A DNA stretch of 38,144 nucleotides, taken from Cytophagales bacterium (lineage in GTDB: Bacteria; Bacteroidota; Bacteroidia; Cytophagales; ES-bin-26). Position 1 is the stretch's first letter, and the number at the start of each line of letters is the position of its first letter. The translations under genes were made by a program, and so were the position numbers. Under the pieces are notes generated by a model that was given only the letters and a program-made list of their open reading frames with translations, had not been told where the DNA came from and ran no database searches. Below, in pieces: positions 7,974 to 17,426 of the stretch. The DNA lies in the NCBI GenBank assembly GCA_014379925.1, contig JACMKY010000493.1, positions 1-38,144 of the forward strand. The letters run 5' to 3'.

Positions 7974-8498
7974 TCAATATTTAAGCCCGGAGAAGCCAGC
8001 ATAACCAGGCGCAAGCCCACTGGTTTGATGTGCATACGGCGTCATAATCCGCAGTAGCATCCAAAACGCCAGTCCCAGCCTCAAGAAACCGGGAATGACC
8101 CGGAGTGGTAGGTCAGTGCTAATGAGCCGTTCAATGGCTTCTTTAGAAAAGCCGGTCTCGTCCAACTGGGCTTGAATCGGGATCTGAATCACCGCCGTGG
8201 AAACCCAACCAATGAGCCCGAGAATGAACAGAGTCCATACCGACCACCGCGGAATGGCAGAGGGCCTGAACCAGAGCATCAGTACGTTAAAAACGGTGGC
8301 AAACAGCGCGGGCAGCACCATCGACGCAACAATGCGGGGACCCAATGCCTGGTGATACGCTTTGAATTCGGCCGCCCCGATCAGCAGCCAAGTTGGATAA
8401 TTGACCAGGCTCTCAACCGTGCCACCACCCGCACTGAAAAAGGTGAGGAGAAAAAAAACGGCGGTAACCCAACGGGCACGATGACTAATTGGTTTCAT
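7974..8498 (-). CDS. Four-helix integral membrane protein (DUF1772-like)
   Basis: A 174-residue protein with four hydrophobic segments at about 10-27, 56-77, 87-107 and 132-150. The loop between the first two contains VESLVNYPTW and the second helix region VASMVLPALFATVFNVLML, a layout like the DUF1772 and related small membrane families. No catalytic residues are apparent. It lies 17 bp downstream of the DUF3574 lipoprotein gene and 55 bp upstream of the cupin gene, all on the minus strand, so a three-gene operon is likely. The function is unknown. Confidence 0.75.
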   Translation of the reverse strand: MKPISHRARWVTAVFFLLTFFSAGGGTVESLVNYPTWLLIGAAEFKAYHQALGPRIVASMVLPALFATVFNVLMLWFRPSAIPRWSVWTLFILGLIGWVSTAVIQIPIQAQLDETGFSKEAIERLISTDLPLRVIPGFLRLGLAFWMLLRIMTPYAHQTSGLAPGYAGFSGLKY

Positions 8499-8515
8499 AG
8501 AATTTACGGTGAAAG

Positions 8516-8944
8516 TTAAAACTCAACGCGCACCTGATCCATAATGCGCAGCACCGATTCCTGCCGGAACCGTTGCTTGTAGGCCCCGATGATTTCCCTC
8601 AGCTTCCGGCGAGACTCGTTTTCATCGGGGTGGGCCAGTTCCAGCAGAAAAGTGGACTCCCGAACGATGGTACCACTTGAATCCCGCCACTGCCCCTCGG
8701 CCCGCCAGACCGTCAGCCCGTCGGGGAAGCGGGGCGTCACCACCTCGGCCAGGAACTGCCGCCAGTTTTGCTCCGACACCTGCCCGCTATCCGGCAGCGA
8801 CCGGCCGAAATACAGCCGGTCCAGCGTCCAGGCCGACGCTTCGGCACGGGGGCGGCGGTGCGGCAGGCTGTCTTTTGCGCAGGAACTGAGTAGCAGAAAA
8901 GCAATCAGGAATGAATACAGGCGTGGCAATCGGATGGATTTCAT
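8516..8944 (-). CDS. DUF3574-family lipoprotein
   Basis: A 142-residue protein with a lipobox ending LLLSSC (Cys22). The mature part carries the DUF3574 core: DRLYFGRSLPDSG, then TPRFPDGLTVWRAEGQWRDS at about residues 90-109, then IVRESTFLLELAH. DUF3574 proteins are small, secreted or lipid-anchored proteins of unknown role. The start at 8944 is fixed by the signal peptide. A promoter-like pair sits just upstream at 8964-8995, which makes this the first gene of the putative operon with the membrane protein and the cupin. Confidence 0.85.
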   Translation of the reverse strand: MKSIRLPRLYSFLIAFLLLSSCAKDSLPHRRPRAEASAWTLDRLYFGRSLPDSGQVSEQNWRQFLAEVVTPRFPDGLTVWRAEGQWRDSSGTIVRESTFLLELAHPDENESRRKLREIIGAYKQRFRQESVLRIMDQVRVEF

Positions 8945-8963
8945 GGGTCAATTAGTTCGGCAG

Positions 8964-8995
8964 CAAAGGTAGCGGGTGGGCCATCGCCGGATCAA
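8964..8995 (-). promoter_or_regulatory. Putative Bacteroidota promoter for the DUF3574 operon
   Basis: On the minus strand a TTG (8993-8995) is followed after 21 bases by TACCTTTG (8964-8971), matching the phylum pattern TTG-N19-21-TAnnTTTG. Transcription would start about 10-15 bases before the ATG at 8944. Confidence 0.5.
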
Positions 8996-9058
8996 TAGTA
9001 CTTTACTACCAAACTCGGAGCAACTGGCGATGGCGGATAAATTAGTACAAAAGTACCA

Positions 9059-9089
9059 TTGCCCGCCGGTGATCATTGCGAGAGTTTTG
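9059..9089 (+). promoter_or_regulatory. Weak promoter candidate for the lipoprotein gene at 9142
   Basis: TTG at 9059-9061 and GAGTTTTG at 9082-9089 are 20 bases apart. The -7 box lacks the leading TA, so this is a partial match. A short palindrome, gtac-aaaa-gtac, lies a few bases upstream of the TTG and could be an operator. Confidence 0.3.
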
Positions 9090-9141
9090 TACCGAAATAT
9101 TTTAACCACCAACCCATCCAAATCACCAACTCATTTAAATT

Positions 9142-9915
9142 ATGAAAGCAAACGCTTTATTTAACTGGACAATGGGCCTCGCCGGGATCGCGCTGGTCTC
9201 CGCCTGCAAAGACTGCAAAGACGAGCCAACGCCTCCCGTCCGTTTCACGCTGGTGAGCGGCAGTGGAGACCTGTCAGGGAAATTGACGGAGTTCCGGGCG
9301 CTACTGGGCGATCCGCTCAATCTCACGCCTGATCAGACGACCGGTCGGCGGGAAGTGAACTGGGACGGGGTGCCGGCCACGCTGACCAATCCGAACGTCT
9401 TCCCCGGCGACTTCTTCAACAGCACCGATCCGGCCGTGGCTGCGGGCCGCAAGCGCGGTCTGGTCAGCACGACGCCCGGCACCGACCTCCGGGTTAGCAA
9501 CATCGATTTTACCGACGTGGTAGCGTCGGAGGGCAATCAATTCAATGCCTTTAGTCCCCCCCGCACGTTCGCGCCGTTCGGCAGTACCATTACCGAAAAC
9601 ACTTTCCGGGTACCGGGAACGAATATTGAGGCAACGGTGAAGGGTTTCGGCGTGATTTTCTCCGACGTCGATAACGCGAATTCAACGACGGTGGAATTTT
9701 TTGAGGGCAACAAAAGTCTCGGCACGTTCAAGGCGCCGGTGCGCACCGATGATGCCGGGTTTTCGTTCGTGGGCGTGTTATTCCCCGACAACAAAGTCTC
9801 GAAAGTGGTCGTCAAGTCGGGCAATGCAGCGGTCAACAGTGGTTTAGCCGACAGCTGGCAGAACGATTTGGTCGTGATGGACGACTTCTTTTACGACGAG
9901 CCAAAAGTAAACTAA
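9142..9915 (+). CDS. Lipoprotein of unknown function
   Basis: A 257-residue lipoprotein whose signal sequence ends LVSAC (Cys22), followed by KDCKDEPTPP. The mature region contains GDPLNLTPDQTTGRREVNWD at about 52-71 and GVPATLTNPNVFPGDFFNS just after. It then has a beta-rich region with FGSTITENTFRVPG and, near the end, DSWQNDLVVMDDFFYDEP. The all-beta, Asp/Asn-rich character suggests a carbohydrate-binding or jelly-roll-like fold, but that is inference. I cannot assign a named family. The following membrane protein gene starts 86 bp downstream, after a hairpin. Confidence 0.8.
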   Translation: MKANALFNWTMGLAGIALVSACKDCKDEPTPPVRFTLVSGSGDLSGKLTEFRALLGDPLNLTPDQTTGRREVNWDGVPATLTNPNVFPGDFFNSTDPAVAAGRKRGLVSTTPGTDLRVSNIDFTDVVASEGNQFNAFSPPRTFAPFGSTITENTFRVPGTNIEATVKGFGVIFSDVDNANSTTVEFFEGNKSLGTFKAPVRTDDAGFSFVGVLFPDNKVSKVVVKSGNAAVNSGLADSWQNDLVVMDDFFYDEPKVN

Positions 9916-9935
9916 CCAATCATCAGATTTTAATC

Positions 9936-10660
9936 CAGTCGCCATCAACCCCGACCCGTCGTTGGGGTTGATGACGAACCCTGGCAAAGTCGTCCCTCAC
10001 AATGAATAGACAACGAGATATTGCCCGACTGGGCTTGGCCTGCGCTACCGGCGGGGTGTTGTTTGCCGTCAGCCTCTGGATGATGGTGTCCATTCAGGAC
10101 TTGCCGCCCGCCATCCGGCTGTTTTTTGAAAACCGCGACTACCTCCTGCGAACGCTGTTTTTTTTGTCGCAGATCGGATTTATGAGCGGGCTCTACGCCC
10201 TGCTTATTACGGACGCTACTGGCCGGTCAGGACTCCGAAAAAGTATTTTGCTCATCCCATTTATGGGCCAGCTCGCTTACCTGACCACTTCCTTGCTACC
10301 CAATCAGGCCGTGATGACGCTGTTGCCCATACCCCTGCCGCAGTTAGGCGCGATTCTGAACGCCATCGGGATGGTGCTGGTCGGTATTGCCGTGTTACGG
10401 AACGACGCGTGGCACGGTTGGTCCCGCCTCTTGCCCCTGCTAACGGGCCTGTATCCGTTCTTAGTGATGTTTCCGGTGCTGGTCATCACCGGCCATCCTC
10501 CCCGGGCGCTCATTGGTCTGTGGGGGCTGGTTTGGATGGCGCTCGGCTATGCGATCTACAGTATTGCTGCCTACGCCAAATCCATTCGCGGGAAAATAAC
10601 GGTTTAATTTCCAGCGTACCTACTGCCATCTTCACTGCTTATAATAAATTGAATCAAGGC
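9936..10660 (+). repeat. Local duplication, copy 1
   Basis: This unit and the one at 10786-11510 share an upstream hairpin, the whole membrane-protein gene and a short downstream tail. The upstream hairpin here pairs 9943-9955 with 9961-9973. The tail, which reads gtacctactgccat in copy 1 and gtacccactgccat in copy 2, extends the similarity beyond the stop codon. The copies have diverged throughout, so the duplication is not recent. Confidence 0.8.
10002..10607 (+). CDS. Multi-pass membrane protein, duplicated copy 1
   Basis: A 201-residue protein with about six hydrophobic helices, near residues 10-28, 46-67, 78-96, 112-130, 140-160 and 168-188. There are no catalytic motifs. The sequence RTLFFLSQIGFMSGLYALLI at about 46-65 is identical in the second copy. 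I do not recognise the family; the regular six-helix plan is compatible with a small integral membrane sensor or transporter subunit, but nothing supports a specific role. The gene is followed about 235 bp later by its paralogue. Confidence 0.75.
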   Translation: MNRQRDIARLGLACATGGVLFAVSLWMMVSIQDLPPAIRLFFENRDYLLRTLFFLSQIGFMSGLYALLITDATGRSGLRKSILLIPFMGQLAYLTTSLLPNQAVMTLLPIPLPQLGAILNAIGMVLVGIAVLRNDAWHGWSRLLPLLTGLYPFLVMFPVLVITGHPPRALIGLWGLVWMALGYAIYSIAAYAKSIRGKITV

Positions 10661-10844
10661 GTTTGTTGTTCGGCATTTGCGATGCCGAATTATTCGGAAA
10701 TCCGACTGGTACGTTAGACCAATTTTAACTCGGTAATAGTCGTGGTGAACGACTCGCTACACGATAAATTGAAATCAAGCTAATTCAGTCGCCACCAATT
10801 CCGATCGGGGTTGGTGGCGAACTTTTGTAGAACCATTCCCCGTG
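10608..10844 (+). other. Spacer between the duplicated membrane-protein genes
   Basis: It contains no gene. An 8-bp perfect hairpin pairs 10669-10676 (ttcggcat) with 10682-10689 around ttgcg, without a T run. The second copy's upstream hairpin begins at 10789. Confidence 0.5.
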
Positions 10845-11510
10845 ATGCGTAAACGAAGAATCATTGCCCGGCTGGAGTTGGCCTGCGCCATCGGCGGGGT
10901 ATCTTTTGCCGTTGTCCTCTGGACAATGGTATCCGTTCAGGACTTGCCGCCCGCCATCCGGCAGTTGTTTGAAACCCGTGGCTACATCCTGCGAACGCTG
11001 TTTTTTTTGTCGCAGATCGGGTTTATGAGCGGGCTCTACGCGCTGCTAATTGCTGATGCTACCGACCGGTCAAAGCTCAGAAAAAGTGTTTTGTCCATTC
11101 CATTTTTAGGTCAGCTCGGTTACCTAACTACTTCCTTGCTGCCCAATCAGACCGTGACAACGTTGCTGCCCCTACCACTGACGCAATTGGGCGCTATTTT
11201 AAACACCGTCGGGATGGTGCTGGTCGGTATCGCCGTGCTACGGGGCGACGCGTGGCACGGTTGGCCCCGCCCGTTGCCCCTGCTAACGGGTCTGTGCCCG
11301 TTCTTGATTATGTTTCCGGTATTGGCCATAACCAGTTATCCTCCCCGGGCGCTCATTGATCTGTGGGGGCTGGTTTGGATGGCGCTCGGCTATGCGATCT
11401 ACAGTAGTGCTGCCTACGCCAAATCCATTCGCAGAGAAATAAAAATATCTGTTTAACTTCCGCGGTACCCACTGCCATTTTTGCTACTTTGGTTTGAGTA
11501 ACGGCTTTTT
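10786..11510 (+). repeat. Local duplication, copy 2
   Basis: This is the counterpart of 9936-10660. Its upstream hairpin pairs 10789-10798 (tcgccaccaa) with 10811-10820. Downstream similarity to copy 1 fades at about 11505-11515, which is also where the peptidase stump begins, so this edge is probably a recombination joint. Confidence 0.75.
10845..11456 (+). CDS. Multi-pass membrane protein, duplicated copy 2
   Basis: A 203-residue paralogue of the protein at 10002-10607, with the same six-helix plan. Most residues are conserved, including a 20-residue identical stretch and the C-terminal WGLVWMALGYAIYS. I start it at the ATG at 10845, because MRKRRIIARLEL aligns with MNRQRDIARLGL of copy 1; a GTG three bases upstream would add one residue. 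Conserved frame and clustered conservative changes indicate both copies stayed under selection. The function is unknown. Confidence 0.75.
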   Translation: MRKRRIIARLELACAIGGVSFAVVLWTMVSVQDLPPAIRQLFETRGYILRTLFFLSQIGFMSGLYALLIADATDRSKLRKSVLSIPFLGQLGYLTTSLLPNQTVTTLLPLPLTQLGAILNTVGMVLVGIAVLRGDAWHGWPRPLPLLTGLCPFLIMFPVLAITSYPPRALIDLWGLVWMALGYAIYSSAAYAKSIRREIKISV

Positions 11511-11881
11511 TGTTTCTGACAAAAAGGGCTGACCACTTCAAGACCGGCATTGCCGTAGCCCCCGTGACCAGCTGGCGGTTTTACGATTCCATCTACACGG
11601 AGCGGTACCTGAAAACGTCGCAGGAAAATCCCGGCGGCTACGACGACAACTCCCCCGTTACCCACGCCGACAAACTGAAAGGCAACTACTTACTTATTCA
11701 CGGCACCGGCGACGACAACGTGCATTTCCAGAATGCCGTGGTGATGGAGAACGCGTTGATCAAAGCCAACAAACAGTTCCGCTCCTTTTATTACCCCAAC
11801 CGCAACCACGGCATTTCCGGCGGCAACACCCGGCTGCACCTGTACATGATGATGACCGAGTTTCTAGAAAAGAATTTATAG
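11501..11881 (+). pseudogene. 3' remnant of an S9 (dipeptidyl-peptidase-like) serine peptidase
   Basis: The frame encodes only the last ~125 residues of an S9 prolyl peptidase of the DPP4/acylaminoacyl-peptidase type. It starts within LTKRADHFKTGIAVAPVTSW, the segment that normally follows the GxSYGG nucleophile elbow by a few residues. It keeps YDSIYTERYL, the Asp region HGTGDDNVHFQN and the catalytic His in NRNHGISGG. The serine, the beta-propeller and the signal peptide are gone, and a stop (TGA at 11495) precedes it in frame. The only possible start is a TTG at 11510. Without the nucleophile it cannot work as a peptidase. Its left edge coincides with the end of the duplicated membrane-protein unit. 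Confidence 0.85.
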
Positions 11882-11987
11882 TTATCGCGGAATACGAGAG
11901 ATGGGCGAATGATGCCTGTCTCCGTTGCGGTGAAGCTATGCGGTGAGGAGGGGAAAAGTAGCTGGTAGCAGTGGTGCTAATAGCTTT

Positions 11988-12716
11988 TTATCTATTTTCG
12001 TTTAAATATTTAAAAGATTCTAACAATTCTTTATCTTCTGAAAAGCTTCTGATGATTTGTTCAAATTTTTCAGTCTCAATCTCCCAGTTATTAACTTTTG
12101 ATATCTCAATCGCACTTATTCTTTTTCCTTGGCGAAGGTATGCTTGAGTTTTGTGGTGACCATCAATAATAAAATTGACACTTCCATCTTTTATTTTTAG
12201 AATAATAGGTAAAGGGCTTTTTCCCTGCTTTATTAAGTTTTCATAAAAATAGACTCTATCCTTATTCAAATATTGCTGTGTTCCATACAACGGATAAGGA
12301 TCACTGCCGGAATAAAAACTGTGTGACTTATAGTCAAGTCTTAATTCTTTATCATCTACGTAAGAAACATCCTGTTTTTTGCAGGCTATTAGCATAAAAT
12401 GTGTATAGTCATATTCGATTACTTCAAGTTCATACGTAGCGTTTGATAGCATTTTCATGAACGGTTTTAGTATTTCTACCAATCCTTTCTCCTCCAGATT
12501 TCCTTGCTTAAGCAAATCAGATAATTCAAAATATTTCTCCAAATAAAATGATTGCTTATCGGGAACATCTCCGACAAAGAAATTCATAAGGGTATTCCAA
12601 TCCATTTCCCAAGCAACTACTCTTGGTTGTTTATTATGAAAAAAAATACCTGAATCAGTATTGCCTTTTATGTCAATGAGCCCCTTTCCTTCAGATTGTA
12701 TATGTGTCTCTTTCAT
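11988..12716 (-). CDS. ParB/sulfiredoxin-fold protein, AT-rich, probably acquired
   Basis: A 242-residue soluble protein. The C-terminal half resembles a ParB-N/Srx fold: SPLPIILKIKDGSVNFIIDG then HHKTQAYLRQGK at about 165-200. IIDGHHKTQAYL corresponds to the ParB box (GxxRxxA-type in classical ParB), with His-His in place of the usual Glu/Arg-Arg. The N-terminal half has a WEMDWNTLMNFF stretch and acidic helices and is not recognised. Base use is strikingly AT-rich (Lys AAA, Asn AAT, Phe TTT) compared with the GC-rich neighbours, which indicates horizontal acquisition. ParB-fold proteins include partition proteins, nucleases and nucleotide-hydrolysing enzymes; I cannot choose among these. 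No partner toxin, methyltransferase or ParA is next to it. Confidence 0.65.
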   Translation of the reverse strand: MKETHIQSEGKGLIDIKGNTDSGIFFHNKQPRVVAWEMDWNTLMNFFVGDVPDKQSFYLEKYFELSDLLKQGNLEEKGLVEILKPFMKMLSNATYELEVIEYDYTHFMLIACKKQDVSYVDDKELRLDYKSHSFYSGSDPYPLYGTQQYLNKDRVYFYENLIKQGKSPLPIILKIKDGSVNFIIDGHHKTQAYLRQGKRISAIEISKVNNWEIETEKFEQIIRSFSEDKELLESFKYLNENR

Positions 12717-12758
12717 TCTTTATTGCGGTTAATATATCAATACTCGAGACCTTTGAGA

Positions 12759-12766
12759 CAAACTTA
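12759..12766 (-). promoter_or_regulatory. Putative -7 box for the ParB-fold gene
   Basis: The minus strand reads TAAGTTTG, an exact TAnnTTTG match, about 43 bases upstream of the ATG at 12716. No well-spaced TTG is present (the nearest is 23 bases away), so the support is partial. Confidence 0.3.
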
Positions 12767-12820
12767 AATTCCAAAACTTCTTCGATTTACAAACACCTTC
12801 CAAAGCCATATGTCACGTCG

Positions 12821-12862
12821 AAAACAAAAAAGAGGGAATGCACGTCGTACATCCCCCCTTTC
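12821..12862 (-). terminator. Intrinsic terminator of the rimP-nusA-infB operon
   Basis: In the minus direction a stem pairs 12850-12856 with 12834-12840 (GGGGATG with CATTCCC, one G-U pair) and is followed by TCTTTTTTGTTTT. It lies about 45 bases past the infB stop at 12907 and fits the end of that operon. Confidence 0.75.
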
Positions 12863-12906
12863 CGTTATAATTTGTTATAATCTAAAACACCCTTCGCCGA
12901 AACCGC

Positions 12907-15900
12907 TTACAGAGTCCGTTTGGTTTCCCGCTGTTCGAACGATTCGATGACGTCTCCTTCCAGGATATCGTTGAAGTTCTTGATGCTGATTCCGCATTCG
13001 TAGCCGAATTTCACTTCCGACACGTCGTCCTTCAAACGCTTCAGGGCATCAATATCGCCCGTATGCACCACGATGCCGTCGCGCACCACCCGAATTTTCG
13101 CGTTCCGCTTGATGGTGCCGTCCGTTACGTAGGAACCCGCTACCGTGCCGACCTTGGTGATCTTGAAGACCATTCGTACTTCCGCCGTAGCCAGGATAAT
13201 TTCTTCCAGCTTCGGCGCCAGCATCCCTTCCATCGCGTCCTTCACCTCGTTGATGGCGTCGTAGATAATGGAGTAGAGGCGAATTTCAATTTCTTCCTGT
13301 TCGGCCAACCGGCGGGCATTGGTCGAAGGCCGTACCTGAAAGCCCACAATGACCGCATCGGAGGCAGAAGCCAGCAACACGTCGGACTCGGAGATCGGAC
13401 CCACGGCCTTGTGAATAATGCGTACCTGCACTTCCTCGGTGGAAAGACGCAGCAGCGAATCCGAAAGCGCCTCGATCGAGCCGTCCACGTCGCCCTTGAT
13501 GATGACGTTGAGCTCCTTGAAAGTGCCGATTGCCTTGCGCCGGCCGATTTCTTCCAGCGTGATGTGTTTGCGGGTCCGCAGACTTTGTTCGCGCAGGATC
13601 TGCTCGCGTTTGTTGGAAATCTCCCGGGCCTCCCTTTCGGTTTCGACCACGTTGAACTTGTCCCCTGCCTGAGGGGCACCACTCAAACCCAGCACCTGGG
13701 CCGGTGTGGAAGGACCGGCTTTCAGGAGACGCTTGCCGCGGTGGTCGGTCATTGCCTTGACGCGCCCGTGGTGAGCACCCGCCAACAGGATGTCGCCCAC
13801 CTTCAGCGTGCCACTCTGCACCAGCACAGTGGTTACGTACCCCCGTCCCTTGTCGAGCGACGCTTCAATCACGGTTCCAACGGCTTTCTTGTTGGGGTTG
13901 GCTTTCAGATCGAGCAGTTCCGCTTCCAACAGTACTTTTTCCAGCAGTTCGGAAATGCCCTTGCCCGTTTTGGCTGAGATATCTTCCGACTGGTATTTCC
14001 CACCCCAGTCTTCCACCAGAATGTTTTCCTTGGCCAACTCCTCCTTGATTTTTTCGGGATTGGCATTCGCCTTGTCCACTTTGTTGATGGCAATCACGAT
14101 GGGAACCCCCGCTACTTGCGCGTGGTTGATGGCTTCCTTCGTTTGCGGCATCACGTTGTCGTCCGCCGCCACCACAATGATGACCACATCAGTCACCTTG
14201 GCACCGCGGGCGCGCATTGCCGTGAAGGCCTCGTGACCGGGCGTATCCAGAAAAGCGATCCGCTTGCCGGAGTCCGTCATCACGTCGTAGGCGCCGATGT
14301 GCTGGGTAATTCCCCCGGCCTCGCCAGCGGCCACCTTGGCGCTGCGGATATAATCGAGCAGGGAAGTCTTTCCGTGGTCTACGTGGCCCATGATGGTTAC
14401 GATCGGGGCGCGGAAAATCAAGCTTGCCTCCTCGTCCACCTCACCCAACTGAATGTCCGTTTCTTCCTCGGCCGACGTGAACTCCACGTCGAAGCCGAAC
14501 TCATCGGTGATGACCGTAATGGCTTCGGCGTCGAGCCGTTGGTTGATGGAAACGAACATACCCAATCCCAGGCAAGCCGAAATCACCTCGTTCACTGAAA
14601 CGTTCATCAGGGAAGCCAGGTCGTTGGCGGAGATGAATTCCGTTACCTTCAGCGTTTTTGCTTCTTCCTGCTCCTGCAGGATACGGGCCTCTTTTTCCTC
14701 CGCCTTGCCCCGGCGCTTGGCCTGGCGCATCTTGGCCCCGACATTGGGCCGGTTACCGCTCAATTTGGCCAGGGTGGCCTTGATCTGATCCTGGATCTGC
14801 TTGTCCGATACTTCTTCCTTGCGTTCGGGTCCGGGCCGAAGCGCGGGTTTACCGGCGGCGGGGGCGGGCGTCGGCTTGCCCCTGGCGGGTATGCTGGGCC
14901 GGTTACGGTTGTCGCCCGGCGGGACGGGCGTAGCGCTTTTGGCTTGCTGTTCGCCAATTCTCACCCGTTTGCGTTTTCGCTTGACCTTCTTCTTGTCCTT
15001 GTCGTCGGAAGAAGCCACCGGATTGGGCTTTTTCCTCGAATCAGTGGGCAACTCGATCCTACCTAGTACCGTCAGACCCTTCAAGGTTTCGGCTTTACCA
15101 CCGACCACCCCGTTTTGCGGCTCCGGGGCAACCACCGGGACCACCGGAGTCGGAACCGGTGGCGCGACGGGAGCAACTGCCACCGGGGCAGCTACTGGCT
15201 GCGGGGGTTGGGGGTCTTTTTTGGGTTCAACGACGGGTTGGGGTTCAACGACTGGAATCGATGCGACAACCGGCGCCACCGGCGGGGTGACTCCTACCGG
15301 AGCAGCAACCAACGGGGTACTGACCGGTAGTGGGTCAACCGGCGGGGTAGTTTCCTGACGCTTCGGCTCGGAAGCCGTTTTTGCGGGTTCCATCACCGGG
15401 GGCTTGACCGGCGGCGTTTCTACTACCGGGACGGGCTCGGGCGCGCGGGCCACGACGGGCGGCGCAACCGGCTCCCTCATTGCTTCCTTCTCCTCCACAA
15501 CCGGTTTCTTCGGCTCGGGGGCAACGGGGTGGTTGCCCCGGTTCCCCCCCAAATCGATCTTGCCAATTACCGTGATACCCGGCAACTTGGCAGGGCGGGG
15601 CGCTTCAACGGATTTGGGGAACGGTGAAACTACCGACGCGGGTTTGATGGGCTCCGGCCGGGAAATAGGGTCTTCGTTTTGGTTGCGGTTTACCGGACTG
15701 GAAGGACTGACATCCATCACCAGGCTTTCGGGATGCTTCTTGCCGATGGAAAGACCGGAAGCCTCCCGTTTGTCGGATGCCGATGACTTAAAGGTTTTCG
15801 ACAACATCTCGAATTGCGAAGGGCTGATTCTAGAATTCGGATTGTTTTCCACGTCAAAGCCCTTGGCAGTAAGGTGTTCCACAATCGTGGCGATGCCCAC

Positions 15901-15951
15901 GTTGAGTTGCCTCGCAACCTGGTTCAACCGCATCATTCTGTCGTCTGCCAT
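12907..15951 (-). CDS. infB: Translation initiation factor IF-2
   Basis: A 1014-residue GTPase that places initiator fMet-tRNA on the 30S subunit and promotes subunit joining. The N-terminus ([20 protein letters not shown]) is the IF2N-type helical subdomain. Residues ~60-430 are a Pro/Val/Ala/Lys-rich disordered linker, typical of Bacteroidota IF-2; two copies of a similar strand ([10 protein letters not shown] and [10 protein letters not shown]) punctuate it. The G domain is complete: GHVDHGKTS at about 520 (G1), DTPGH at about 566 (G3) and NKVDK at about 619 (G4). Domains II-IV follow, including the fMet-tRNA-binding C-terminal barrel. I start at the ATG at 15951 ([11 protein letters not shown]), because the upstream frame extension is not conserved in type. 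It is the last gene of the operon with nusA and rimP. Confidence 0.98.
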   Translation of the reverse strand: MADDRMMRLNQVARQLNVGIATIVEHLTAKGFDVENNPNSRISPSQFEMLSKTFKSSASDKREASGLSIGKKHPESLVMDVSPSSPVNRNQNEDPISRPEPIKPASVVSPFPKSVEAPRPAKLPGITVIGKIDLGGNRGNHPVAPEPKKPVVEEKEAMREPVAPPVVARAPEPVPVVETPPVKPPVMEPAKTASEPKRQETTPPVDPLPVSTPLVAAPVGVTPPVAPVVASIPVVEPQPVVEPKKDPQPPQPVAAPVAVAPVAPPVPTPVVPVVAPEPQNGVVGGKAETLKGLTVLGRIELPTDSRKKPNPVASSDDKDKKKVKRKRKRVRIGEQQAKSATPVPPGDNRNRPSIPARGKPTPAPAAGKPALRPGPERKEEVSDKQIQDQIKATLAKLSGNRPNVGAKMRQAKRRGKAEEKEARILQEQEEAKTLKVTEFISANDLASLMNVSVNEVISACLGLGMFVSINQRLDAEAITVITDEFGFDVEFTSAEEETDIQLGEVDEEASLIFRAPIVTIMGHVDHGKTSLLDYIRSAKVAAGEAGGITQHIGAYDVMTDSGKRIAFLDTPGHEAFTAMRARGAKVTDVVIIVVAADDNVMPQTKEAINHAQVAGVPIVIAINKVDKANANPEKIKEELAKENILVEDWGGKYQSEDISAKTGKGISELLEKVLLEAELLDLKANPNKKAVGTVIEASLDKGRGYVTTVLVQSGTLKVGDILLAGAHHGRVKAMTDHRGKRLLKAGPSTPAQVLGLSGAPQAGDKFNVVETEREAREISNKREQILREQSLRTRKHITLEEIGRRKAIGTFKELNVIIKGDVDGSIEALSDSLLRLSTEEVQVRIIHKAVGPISESDVLLASASDAVIVGFQVRPSTNARRLAEQEEIEIRLYSIIYDAINEVKDAMEGMLAPKLEEIILATAEVRMVFKITKVGTVAGSYVTDGTIKRNAKIRVVRDGIVVHTGDIDALKRLKDDVSEVKFGYECGISIKNFNDILEGDVIESFEQRETKRTL

Positions 15952-16067
15952 CGTTGAGCTTTCCTGATTATTTTTCCTCAAATCTACGAATTTTGATTCA
16001 TACTCTCTAACCGCTTTCCCAACGGAATCAAGGTTCCGTCGGGGATAATTCACGCCGGTGCGGCGGC

Positions 16068-17312
16068 TTATTCGAATTCCTGACGGAGAACCGCCAGTAC
16101 CTCGTCGACGGTTTCTTCCTCCAACTCAGTGCGCCGGAACAATTCCTCGCGGGAGAGGGCCAGTACACTCTTGGCCGTGTCCAAGCCGATGCGGCGCAGT
16201 TCGGAAATGACCCACCCGTCGATTTCGTCGTCAAATTCCGCCAAATCAATGTCCTCCTCGTCCTCGGTTTCCTCCAGTTCACGGAACACGTCGATCTCCA
16301 TTCCCACCAACCGGCTGGCCAGCTTGATGTTCTGACCGCCCCGGCCGATTGCCAGCGAAACCTGGTCGGGTTTCATGTACACCGATACGCGTCCGTCTTC
16401 CTGGTCGATCTTGAGGCTGCCGATCTTGGCCGGACTGAGAGCCCGGCTGATGAAAAGCTCCAGGTTGTCGGTGTAGTTGATCACGTCGATGTTTTCGTTT
16501 TCCAGTTCCCGCACAATGCTGTGGATGCGCGATCCTTTCATGCCCACGCAGGCTCCCACCGGATCGATGCGGTCGTCGTAAGACTCGACGGCCACCTTGG
16601 CTCGCTCACCGGGCTCGCGCACGATTTTCCGGATAGTAATCAGCCCGTCGTACACTTCGGGAATCTCGCTCTCGAACAGGCGCTCCAGAAACGCGGGTGA
16701 ACTGCGCGAGAGAATGATCTTGGGCGTGCCGTTGATCATTTCCACGCGGTGGACGATGGACTTGGTGGTTTCGCCCTTCCGGAAGCGGTCTTTGGGGATC
16801 TGCTCGGATTTGGGCAAGCTCAGTTCGTTGCCTTCCGGATCGATCAGAATCACTTCCCGGCCCAGGATCTGGTACACTTCGGCAGTAATGATCTCTCCCA
16901 CCACTTCCTTGTACTTCTGGTAGAGCAGGTCCTTCTCCAGGTCCTTCACTTTTTGAATCAGGGTCTGGCGGGCGGTTTGCACCACCCGGCGGCCAAAGTC
17001 CTCCAGCTTGATCGTCTCGGCCACTTCCTCTCCCACCTCGAAGTCGGTTTCTATCTTGCGGGCTTCGGTGAGCGGAATCTTGTCCAGGTCCCAGATGTCT
17101 TCCGAATCGTCGGAGACGATCTCGCGGGTACGCCACATCTCCAAATCCCCGTTTTCGGCGTTGATGATGACGTCAAAGTTTTCGTCCGAACCGAATTTCT
17201 TGCGGATCATCGTCCGGAAAACGTCCTCCAGGATCTTGATCATGGTGGGGCGATCGATGTTTTTGGACTTTGCAAACTCGGCAAAGGATTCAATTAATTC
17301 GTGGCTGTTCAT
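16068..17312 (-). CDS. nusA: Transcription elongation/termination/antitermination factor NusA
   Basis: A 414-residue RNA polymerase-associated factor. It has an N-terminal polymerase-binding domain (about 1-130), an S1 domain (about 135-200, around [20 protein letters not shown]) and two KH domains. The KH RNA-binding loops are visible as [19 protein letters not shown] and, in KH2, [18 protein letters not shown]. The C-terminal tail is strongly acidic ([17 protein letters not shown]) and ends in a helix-hairpin stretch, [15 protein letters not shown]; this short tail is normal for Bacteroidota. NusA can autoregulate its own operon at leader terminators in E. coli, which is relevant to the hairpin at 18016-18045. 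Confidence 0.97.
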   Translation of the reverse strand: MNSHELIESFAEFAKSKNIDRPTMIKILEDVFRTMIRKKFGSDENFDVIINAENGDLEMWRTREIVSDDSEDIWDLDKIPLTEARKIETDFEVGEEVAETIKLEDFGRRVVQTARQTLIQKVKDLEKDLLYQKYKEVVGEIITAEVYQILGREVILIDPEGNELSLPKSEQIPKDRFRKGETTKSIVHRVEMINGTPKIILSRSSPAFLERLFESEIPEVYDGLITIRKIVREPGERAKVAVESYDDRIDPVGACVGMKGSRIHSIVRELENENIDVINYTDNLELFISRALSPAKIGSLKIDQEDGRVSVYMKPDQVSLAIGRGGQNIKLASRLVGMEIDVFRELEETEDEEDIDLAEFDDEIDGWVISELRRIGLDTAKSVLALSREELFRRTELEEETVDEVLAVLRQEFE

Positions 17313-17426
17313 TTTTCACCAAGGTAAATTCGTTCGTACTCTGCTGATAAGCAATTTAAAAAACACCCCCTCGGCGGCAGCTACCGGAAAAGGCGGCGGG
17401 TAAACCCTGGCCAACGGCCATTCACC

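Noticed and set aside
11510-11881. A 123-residue S9 peptidase as a working small enzyme
   Set aside because: It lacks the nucleophile serine and propeller, starts only at a TTG and sits at a recombination joint.
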